21,429 bases of DNA from JAABSP01 sp011390135 (GTDB lineage Bacteria > Desulfobacterota > Desulfobacteria > Desulfobacterales > JAABSP01). Shown in pieces: positions 1-6,995 of this stretch; the first letter of the stretch is position 1; every line of letters begins with the position of its first letter. Location: assembly GCA_011390135.1 (NCBI GenBank), contig JAABSZ010000049.1, positions 1-21,429 on the forward strand, in the 5' to 3' direction. The position numbers were made by a program, and so were the translations under genes. The notes beneath the pieces are model-generated. The model did no database searches and had not been told where the DNA came from. It was given only the letters and a program-made list of their open reading frames with translations.

Positions 1-1590
1 GAGCCGGTGCCGGAATCGCCGGCCGCCCCGGAGAATCATGAAGGGATTTCCACCCTTTACAGGATAGACTTTTCCCCCCACACCACCTTTTTCGCCACCG
101 GCTCCAACCCGATTCTGCTGCTCAAGGAGCTTCAGGATATGGGAGAATGCCGGATTCAGCCCGATCTTCACGGAATTCCGCAGTTGGACGCCCTGGACCC
201 CGAAGAGTGCAGGCTCCGGTGGCGGATCGATCTACTGACGGACCGGGGCATCAATGCCGTAGAGGATGTCTTCATCTTTGCAGCCGATGCCTGTGATCTC
301 GATATCCGGATCTCAGGGGATGGGGAGATGGAAAAGAGAACCGTTGAACCGGAAAAGCCGCAGCCGGATACGGAGAAAGAGAGTGCGCCCCTTCAGCGGA
401 AAGAGAGCAGAAGGGAGAACAGAGCCAGCATCCGGGTTCCCGCGGAGAAACTCGACACCCTGGTCGATCTGGTCGGAGAGCTGGTGACGGTGCAGGCCAA
501 CCTGAGCCGGAAGGCCGGTGTCGGGGCCGATGCGGAGCTGGTCTCCATCTCGGAATCGGTGGAGCGGCTCACCGGCTCACTCCGGGATGTCACCATGAGC
601 ATCCGGATGATCCCTATCGGCACCACCTTTCAGCGGTATCAGCGGCTGGTGCGGGATCTTTCCAAGGAGCTGGGCAAGGAAGTGAGGATGGAGACAGAGG
701 GCGGGGAGACCGAGCTGGACAAGACCGTGATCGAGCAGCTTGGGGACCCGCTGATCCATATCATCCGGAATGCGATCGACCACGGCATCGAGCGGCCCGA
801 TGTCCGGGAACGGCTCGGAAAGCCGCGGCAGGGAACCATTCGCCTTTCGGCCGAACATGCCGGGACCAGCGTGCTGATCCGGATCTCCGGGGATGGTGCG
901 GGAATCGATCCCGAACAAATCCGGAAATGTGCTGTGGAAAGAAACCTGATCCCCCCGGACATGATCCTGGAGGAGGATGAGATCTACAACCTGCTCTTCC
1001 TTCCGGGCTTCTCCACGGCAAAGAGACTCTCGGATGTTTCGGGCCGGGGAGTGGGGATGGATGTGGTCAAACGCCGCATCGAAGCCCTTCAGGGGACGGT
1101 TCATATCGCCAGCAGCCTCGGCAAAGGGACCGCCGTCACCCTGAAACTGCCCCTGACACTGGCCATCATCGACGGCCTGCTGGTTCAGATCGGCGACGGG
1201 GATTATATCCTGCCCTTATCCGCGGTGGAGGAGTGTGTGGAGATGGATCGAAAGAGTGCGGACCGCTCCGAAGATCGGGACATGATGGACTACCGGGGAA
1301 GCCGAATCCTCTACATCAACCTTCGCCGGATCTTCCATACCGAAAGTCTTCCGCCGCCCATCGAACGGGTGGTCATCTCCCGGCTCAAGGGAGAGACGGT
1401 CGGCTTTGGTCTGGACGGCGTGGTGGGCCAGCACCAGACCGTGATCAAGCCGATCGGAAAACTCTACAAAGATATCCGGGGAATCTCCGGGGCCACCATT
1501 TTAGGAGACGGAAGCGTAGCCCTGATCCTCGATCTGCATCAGATTCTGGAAACCGTTGAAGGAGACCGGCGCAGAGAGAAAACCGAATAA
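1..1590 (+). CDS. cheA: Chemotaxis histidine kinase CheA, 5' end outside the window
   Basis: CheA is the cytoplasmic kinase that couples receptors to CheY/CheB by trans-autophosphorylation. The frame is open to base 1, so the P1 (Hpt) domain lies upstream. Numbering from the GTG codon at base 7, a P2-like response-regulator docking domain spans about 14-102. The P3 dimerisation helices start at RVPAEKLDTLVDLVGEL (about 142). The P4 ATPase domain has an N box (HIIRNAIDHGIE) and G2 box (GRGVGMDVV), and a P5 CheW-like domain occupies about 385-520. The G1 box is odd: it reads SGDGAGID, with Gly295 where the family has the adenine-contacting Asp of DxGxG. The gene heads the operon segment seen here, and the first receptor starts 29 nt after its stop. 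Identity is certain; whether the kinase is fully active is open. Confidence 0.97.
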   Translation, partial: EPVPESPAAPENHEGISTLYRIDFSPHTTFFATGSNPILLLKELQDMGECRIQPDLHGIPQLDALDPEECRLRWRIDLLTDRGINAVEDVFIFAADACDLDIRISGDGEMEKRTVEPEKPQPDTEKESAPLQRKESRRENRASIRVPAEKLDTLVDLVGELVTVQANLSRKAGVGADAELVSISESVERLTGSLRDVTMSIRMIPIGTTFQRYQRLVRDLSKELGKEVRMETEGGETELDKTVIEQLGDPLIHIIRNAIDHGIERPDVRERLGKPRQGTIRLSAEHAGTSVLIRISGDGAGIDPEQIRKCAVERNLIPPDMILEEDEIYNLLFLPGFSTAKRLSDVSGRGVGMDVVKRRIEALQGTVHIASSLGKGTAVTLKLPLTLAIIDGLLVQIGDGDYILPLSAVEECVEMDRKSADRSEDRDMMDYRGSRILYINLRRIFHTESLPPPIERVVISRLKGETVGFGLDGVVGQHQTVIKPIGKLYKDIRGISGATILGDGSVALILDLHQILETVEGDRRREKTE

Positions 1591-1619
1591 ATGCAAAATC
1601 CAACAGGAGAAAACATACG

Positions 1620-4214
1620 ATGAAACGATATCGGGACATTCGAATGAAGCCCAAGCTGATCGGCCTTTTCCTGGCGGTCGGCCTCCTGCCCCTTGCCCTG
1701 ATCGGTATCATCATCGCATGGCTCACATCGGATGCGATGATGGAACAATCCTTCAACCAGCTCGAAAGCGTTCGGGACATCAAAAAAAACCAGCTCCAGC
1801 GCTTCTTTGACGAGCGCAAAGGTGATATCTCGGTTCTGACGGACAATGTCATGCTTCTTCAGCGCTCCGGGATCGAGGCCGAAACCCTGGAATCCTATTT
1901 TGAAAACTATATCCGCCAGTATCACTACTATGATCTCTTTCTGATCTCCCCCGAGGGGAGGATCTACGCTACTGTCCTACATGAGGACGATTACAACACC
2001 AACATCGTTGAGGGGCGGTATTCGGACACAAGCTTCGGCGAGCTGGTCCGCGGGGTTCTGCGGACCAGGCGCTTTGGCATTGCCGACTTCGCGCCCTATG
2101 CCCCGAGCAACGGAGAGCCGGCCATGTTCATAGCACAGCCGGTCATAAACGATGCCGGAGCCGTGGAGACCGTTGTTGCACTTCAACTCTCCCTCGAATC
2201 CATCAACGAGATCATGCAGGAGCGCTCAGGCATGGGAGAGAGCGGAGAGACCTATCTGGTGGGCCCGAATCGGCTCATGCGATCCGACTCCTATCTGGAC
2301 AGGATAAATCATACGGTCAAAGCCTCCTTTGCCAACCCCAGCAAGGGCAGCGTCAAGACCGAGGCGACAGAGGCCGCTTTTTCCGGAGAGACTGGAGAGG
2401 CGATAATCATCGACTACAACGGCAATCCGGTGCTGTCAGCCTATACCACGGTGAAGATCTCCGATGAGATCACCTGGGCCATTCTGGCTGAAATCGACAG
2501 GGCCGAGGTACGAGAGCCGATCCGGGGGCTTATCTGGCTGATTCTCATCATCGCCGGCATCATAGCGCTTGTGGTTGCCGTTTTTGCTTTCTTTGTGGCC
2601 AGAAGCATCAGCCATCCCATTGCCAAGATTGTCGGCATTGCTGACGGCGTGGCTCAGGGGGATCTGGATCGGGAGATCGATATCCGTCAGAAGGATGAGA
2701 TCGGGGACCTGGCCGAGGCCTTCCGGAGGATGAAAGAGCGGATCGGAAATGTCATCGACGAGACCAACACCCTTGTGGAGGCCATCCGTCAGGGCAGACT
2801 CGGCACCCGGGGCAATCCCGACAACTTTCCCGGGGCATGGCAACAGCTCGTCTCCGGTGTCAATGCCCTTGCGGACGCGTATGGAGCCCCGTTGAACATG
2901 ACCGCGGAAAACATCGATCGGATCGCAAAAGGGGAGATCCCAGCCGAGATCACCGAGACCTATGAGGGAGATTTCGACCGCATTCGGGAGAATCTCAACA
3001 CCCTGATCCGGAACATGAACCGGGTCCTGGCCGAGACCAACGGGTTGATCCGGTCGATCCGGGACGGCCGACTGGACCAGCGGGGAGATCCCGCGCCCTT
3101 CCAGGGGGACTGGAAAGAGCTGGTCAAGGGGATCAATGAAGTGGTGGATGCCTTTGTCGCTCCATTCCATATGGCGGCCGGCTGCATCGACCGGATCGCG
3201 GGGGGCGATATTCCTGATAAAATCACCGATGAGTACCGGGGGGATTTCAACCGCATCCGGGACAACCTCAACACCATGATCGAAAACCTGACGGTCTTCA
3301 CCCTTGATCTCCAGGATGCCACTGACCGGGTGGTGGCCGCGAGCGCCCAGCTTCGCACCAGCGCGGAGGAGATGTCTCAGGGATCATCGGAGCAGGCCGC
3401 GTCCGCGCAAGAGGCCACGGCCTCTATGGAGCAGATGTCGGCCAATATCCGCCAGAACGCGGACAATGCCTCTCAGACCGAGCAGATCGCGGTCAAGGCC
3501 GCGGAAGATGCCGAAGAGAGCGGCAGAGCCGTCTCGGAGACCGTAAGGGCCATGAAGGAGATCGCGGAAAAGATCAGCATCATCGAAGAGATCGCGCGGC
3601 AGACCGATCTGCTGGCGCTCAATGCCGCGATCGAGGCAGCAAGAGCCGGAGATACCGGCAGAGGCTTTGCGGTGGTTGCCTCTGAAGTTCGGAAACTGGC
3701 AGAGCGGAGCCAGAAGGCGGCCGTATCGATCAGCACCCTCTCATCCAAGAGCGTGGGGATCTCCGAAAAGGGCGGGGATATGCTGGCCCGGCTGGTCCCG
3801 GACATCCGTAGCACCACCCAGCTCGTGCAGGAGATCTCGGCCGCGAGCAACGAGCAGAACTCGGGCGCGGATCAGATCAACTCGGCCATGCAGCAGCTCG
3901 ACCAGGTGATCCAGCAGAACTCCGCGCTGGCCGAGGAGGTTGCGGCCACGGCCGAACAGCTCGACGACCAGGGGGATACCCTGAAGAAGACCGCGGGCTT
4001 CTTCAGGATCTCAGAGGCCGCAGCCTCGCGCTACGGAACCGGTCGAAAAAGCCGCGGCGCAGAAGAGGGGAAACGACCTTTACGAACCGGAAAAAAGGGC
4101 TCCAAAAGGCAATCGAAAGGGCAATCATCAGCCAAAGCAGATACCGATCAGAAGACAGATGGCTTCGGCATCGAACTGGTGGAAGAAGAGGGGGATGAGT
4201 TCGTCCCCTACTGA
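1620..4214 (+). CDS. Methyl-accepting chemotaxis protein, double-Cache sensor, poly-HAMP (MCP1)
   Basis: An 864-residue transmembrane receptor. Membrane segments lie at about 13-35 and 304-327 and bracket a periplasmic region (about 37-297) that reads as a double-Cache sensor (for example the YYDLFLISPEGRIYAT strand region). A HAMP domain follows (about 328-380), then two copies of a ~91-residue poly-HAMP module (about 381-471 and 472-557; markers GRLxxRGxP and GEIP..YxGDFxRIRxNLN). The signalling domain (about 565-795) has the hairpin tip at IARQTDLLALNAAIEAARAG. The protein ends in EFVPY, fitting the x-[HFYW]-x2-[HFYW] CheR-tether pattern, after a Lys/Ser-rich linker. An AGGAG at 1605-1609 supports the ATG at 1620. 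Manual alignment with E. coli Tsr shows one heptad missing per arm, which suggests the 34H class. The ligand is unknown; dCache receptors usually bind small metabolites. Confidence 0.95.
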   Translation: MKRYRDIRMKPKLIGLFLAVGLLPLALIGIIIAWLTSDAMMEQSFNQLESVRDIKKNQLQRFFDERKGDISVLTDNVMLLQRSGIEAETLESYFENYIRQYHYYDLFLISPEGRIYATVLHEDDYNTNIVEGRYSDTSFGELVRGVLRTRRFGIADFAPYAPSNGEPAMFIAQPVINDAGAVETVVALQLSLESINEIMQERSGMGESGETYLVGPNRLMRSDSYLDRINHTVKASFANPSKGSVKTEATEAAFSGETGEAIIIDYNGNPVLSAYTTVKISDEITWAILAEIDRAEVREPIRGLIWLILIIAGIIALVVAVFAFFVARSISHPIAKIVGIADGVAQGDLDREIDIRQKDEIGDLAEAFRRMKERIGNVIDETNTLVEAIRQGRLGTRGNPDNFPGAWQQLVSGVNALADAYGAPLNMTAENIDRIAKGEIPAEITETYEGDFDRIRENLNTLIRNMNRVLAETNGLIRSIRDGRLDQRGDPAPFQGDWKELVKGINEVVDAFVAPFHMAAGCIDRIAGGDIPDKITDEYRGDFNRIRDNLNTMIENLTVFTLDLQDATDRVVAASAQLRTSAEEMSQGSSEQAASAQEATASMEQMSANIRQNADNASQTEQIAVKAAEDAEESGRAVSETVRAMKEIAEKISIIEEIARQTDLLALNAAIEAARAGDTGRGFAVVASEVRKLAERSQKAAVSISTLSSKSVGISEKGGDMLARLVPDIRSTTQLVQEISAASNEQNSGADQINSAMQQLDQVIQQNSALAEEVAATAEQLDDQGDTLKKTAGFFRISEAAASRYGTGRKSRGAEEGKRPLRTGKKGSKRQSKGQSSAKADTDQKTDGFGIELVEEEGDEFVPY

Positions 4215-4225
4215 TTCAGATGTGA

Positions 4226-4390
4226 AACCCCGAGCGGGCCGGCCGAAAAACCGGGAGGGAAATAAATAATGAGGGAAAAGAGCCGAAACCGATAAGCAAA
4301 CTTTCAAAACAGCCCAAAGGATATCGGCTGAAACTGGGGGATTCCCGGAAAAAACTCGATCCGGATGATGAGATGTTCGAGAAATATTGA
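4226..4390 (+). pseudogene. Relic of an MCP C-terminal tail
   Basis: This intergenic stretch has an open frame between TGA 4223-4225 and TGA 4388-4390 with no usable start codon. Its translation is a Lys/Arg/Asn-rich linker, then GYRLKLGDSRKKL, then DPDDEMFEKY and a stop. This matches the tails of the three neighbouring receptors: linker, a short hydrophobic strand (GFGIEL in MCP1, GIAIEL in MCP3), an acidic run, and a terminal F-x-x-Y (FEKY is identical to MCP3). It is therefore best read as the last ~55 codons of a lost or replaced receptor gene. It lies in a different frame from MCP1, and the TGA at 4223 blocks entry by frameshifting. It could be translated only from a non-standard start. 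Confidence 0.7.
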
Positions 4391-4436
4391 TCCCTGATCC
4401 AAGAACCAGAGCCATTCTCAAACAAGGAGATCCATA

Positions 4437-6941
4437 ATGCTGAAAAACCTGAAGATCCGAACGAAGCTGCTGTTGGGATTCGGTATTGTTCTCCTTCTGC
4501 TGTGCGGCGTGATCCTCATCTATCGCAATGCCGTGGAGACGACCATCACCGAATTTCAGGATCTGATGGATCATCAGATCGCCATTGCCAATCACGCGGC
4601 CGATGTGCAGACCTTTATGCTTCAGGCACGCCGGAGCGAAAAAGATTTTCTGCTGCGCAAGGAGAAGAAATATGCAAAGCAGGCAGCCGAGCATACGGCC
4701 GCGCTGAAGAAATCGGCAAAGAGCATTGCAGCCCTGGCACATGATACCGGTGACGGGAAGATGGCGGCCTCGGCCGAGGCGATTATCGGACATGCCGAAA
4801 CCTATCTGAAGAATTTCAATGCAGTGGCTGAAGCCTGGGAGGAGCGGGGGCTGGATCACAACAGCGGCCTTCAGGGGGCCTTTCGAAACGCGGTTCACGA
4901 ACTGCTGGCCGATGCCGATGGGTTGAGCGTTGGAGAACTCTATGTAGCCTATCAGCGGATGCGGCTTCAGGGGCTGGAATATCGGTTAACTCCTTCCCTT
5001 TCCGTGCTTGAGGAACTCCAAAAGGCGATCGATGGGTTTGAAAGAAAGGTGGAGACATCGAAGATCGACGCATCCGCAATGGAGCGGATCAGAGGGGCTC
5101 TTGCCCGATATCGCAGGGCATTTGCCGCGGATCAAATGACCTCTATCGATCTGACCGGCGCGGCCGACGCCATACCGGCAGCCGACGCTATCCGAACCGC
5201 CCTTGAGGGGATCTATGTTCCCGAAATCAAGGCCCTGGCCCTCCAGCTCCGAAGGGATGAGAAGGATTACCTGCTGCGGGGGGATGAAAAATATGTGCAA
5301 ATGACCCACCAATCCATAGCCAATATCGAAAAAGCCGCGGAACAATCGAACATCCTCCCCCGATATCGGGAGAGGATCCAAGCCCAGCTCATTGCATATC
5401 GAAAAGCCTTTGACGCGCTGGCAGGAGAAGATGAAATCATCCGGGAGCGGACCCAGATCATGCGGAATGCGGTTCACCAGATCGAACCGGCTGTGGAGCG
5501 ACTTCACGCGGATGCGATGGCAGATGCCGATGCCAGGGTCCGGTCGGCCGCAGAACAGGCCGGCTTTCTGTCGAACCTTGCAGTGGGGGTGGGAATTGCG
5601 GCCGTGATGGCCGGAATCCTCTTTGCCGTCCTCATCACCATGGCCATTGTTCGGCCCATGCGTGGACTGCTCCGGGTCTCCGGCGATATGGTCAAAGGAG
5701 AACTCGATCAAAATATCGACATCCATCGAAAAGACGAGATGGGGCAGGTCGCAGACGGCTTTCGGATGGTTCAGGAGACGGTCCGAACGTTTATGGAGGA
5801 GATCCGGGGGCTGGTGGAGGGGGTCCGGGAGGGGCGGCTCGATGTCCGGGGGCAGACTGCACACTTCCAGGGCCAGTGGGAAATCCTGATGGCCGGCGTC
5901 AACGGTCTTGTGGATGCATTTACCGGGCCCATTGCCACCACTTCCGACTATCTGCAAAGAATCGCGGCCGGGAAAATCCCGGAGCCGATGCAGGACGATT
6001 ACAAAGGCGACTTTAACGAGATCAAGGTCAGCCTAAACACCCTGATCGACAACCTTGCCCGCTTTGTTCAGGAGCTGCAGGATCTGTCGAACCGGATAGG
6101 TTGGGCCAGCGGGCAGCTCAGTTCCAGCGCCCAGGAGATGTCCCAGGGATCATCGGAACAGGCCGCTTCAGCAGAGGAGGCCACGGCATCGATGGAACAG
6201 ATGGCGGCAAACATCCGCCAGAATGCGGAGAATGCCGAACAGACCGAAAAGATCGCGATCCGCTCTGCAGAGGATGCCCAGTCCAGCGGAGACGCGGTGG
6301 CCGATACGGTCTCGGCCATGAAAAAGATCGCGAAGAAGATCACCATCATCGAAGATATCGCAAGGCAGACCGACCTGCTGGCGCTGAATGCGGCCATCGA
6401 AGCGGCCCGGGCCGGAGAGGGGGGGCGCGGATTTGCGGTGGTGGCCTCGGAGGTCCGAAAGCTGGCCGAAAGGAGCCAGAAGGCCGCGGCCGAGATCGGC
6501 CGCGTTTCCGGATCGAGTGTGGAAGTCGCGGAAAAGGCCGGTGAAAGGCTGGCCCAGCTCGTGCCCGATATCCGGAAGACCGCGGATCTGGTGCAGGAGA
6601 TCTCTGCGGCCAGCAGTGAGCAGAACTCGGGCGCGGATCAGATCAATTCAGCCATGCAGCAGCTCGACCAGGTCATTCAGCAGAACGCATCAGTGGCCGA
6701 AGAGACCGCTGCCACAGCCGAACAACTGGCCGGATATGGGGAAACCCTTCAGCGCACTGCGGCCTTCTTCACCCTGCCCCGCCCCCTGCAACAGGGCCGG
6801 CGTGTGCAGGAGAAAAGATCTTCGCACATCGGAGAGGAGAGAGCGGATCGAAAGCGGAATCCAACGCCCTCCAGGAGGGTTCCGCTGACACTGGAGCCGG
6901 ATGAGAATCCCGAAGATGATGATGCTTTCGAGAACTATTGA
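4437..6941 (+). CDS. Methyl-accepting chemotaxis protein, HBM-like helical sensor (MCP2)
   Basis: An 834-residue receptor starting at the ATG at 4437, with AGGAG at 4425-4429. TM1 is about 11-29 and TM2 about 380-405. The long all-helical periplasmic region carries ARRSEKDFLLR (64-74) and LRRDEKDYLLR (271-281), the hallmark of helical bimodular (HBM) sensors known to bind organic acids. A third, degenerate unit (MRLQGLEYRL, 175-184) lies between them. HAMP follows at about 400-452, then a single copy of the poly-HAMP module (about 455-540), and a signalling domain with hairpin tip IARQTDLLALNAAIEAARAG (641-660). The C-terminus is AFENY, a CheR-tether-type motif. The signalling domain is nearly identical to that of MCP1 at DNA level in places, whereas the sensor is unrelated. 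HBM assignment is by motif; the ligand is unknown. Confidence 0.95.
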   Translation: MLKNLKIRTKLLLGFGIVLLLLCGVILIYRNAVETTITEFQDLMDHQIAIANHAADVQTFMLQARRSEKDFLLRKEKKYAKQAAEHTAALKKSAKSIAALAHDTGDGKMAASAEAIIGHAETYLKNFNAVAEAWEERGLDHNSGLQGAFRNAVHELLADADGLSVGELYVAYQRMRLQGLEYRLTPSLSVLEELQKAIDGFERKVETSKIDASAMERIRGALARYRRAFAADQMTSIDLTGAADAIPAADAIRTALEGIYVPEIKALALQLRRDEKDYLLRGDEKYVQMTHQSIANIEKAAEQSNILPRYRERIQAQLIAYRKAFDALAGEDEIIRERTQIMRNAVHQIEPAVERLHADAMADADARVRSAAEQAGFLSNLAVGVGIAAVMAGILFAVLITMAIVRPMRGLLRVSGDMVKGELDQNIDIHRKDEMGQVADGFRMVQETVRTFMEEIRGLVEGVREGRLDVRGQTAHFQGQWEILMAGVNGLVDAFTGPIATTSDYLQRIAAGKIPEPMQDDYKGDFNEIKVSLNTLIDNLARFVQELQDLSNRIGWASGQLSSSAQEMSQGSSEQAASAEEATASMEQMAANIRQNAENAEQTEKIAIRSAEDAQSSGDAVADTVSAMKKIAKKITIIEDIARQTDLLALNAAIEAARAGEGGRGFAVVASEVRKLAERSQKAAAEIGRVSGSSVEVAEKAGERLAQLVPDIRKTADLVQEISAASSEQNSGADQINSAMQQLDQVIQQNASVAEETAATAEQLAGYGETLQRTAAFFTLPRPLQQGRRVQEKRSSHIGEERADRKRNPTPSRRVPLTLEPDENPEDDDAFENY

Positions 6942-6943
6942 AA

Positions 6944-6972
6944 TTGACTTTTCAGACAATATTCATTATTAC
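6944..6972 (+). promoter_or_regulatory. Possible weak internal promoter before MCP3
   Basis: The 54-bp gap between MCP2 and MCP3 is strikingly AT-rich against its GC-rich surroundings. It holds TTGACT (6944-6949), 17 nt, then TATTAC (6967-6972), a mediocre sigma70-type pair. It could also just be a relaxed spacer, so the call is tentative. The AGGAG of MCP3 lies just downstream at 6984-6988. Confidence 0.25.
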
Positions 6973-6995
6973 TATTTACAAACAGGAGATGTACC

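Noticed and set aside
4237..4244. GGCCGGCC palindrome after MCP1 as a terminator
   Set aside because: It has no loop and no T-run, so it cannot act as an intrinsic terminator.
4212..4390. Programmed frameshift or readthrough giving MCP1 an alternative FEKY tail
   Set aside because: The relic is in another frame and a TGA at 4223-4225 lies in that frame before it, so neither readthrough nor a simple shift reaches it.
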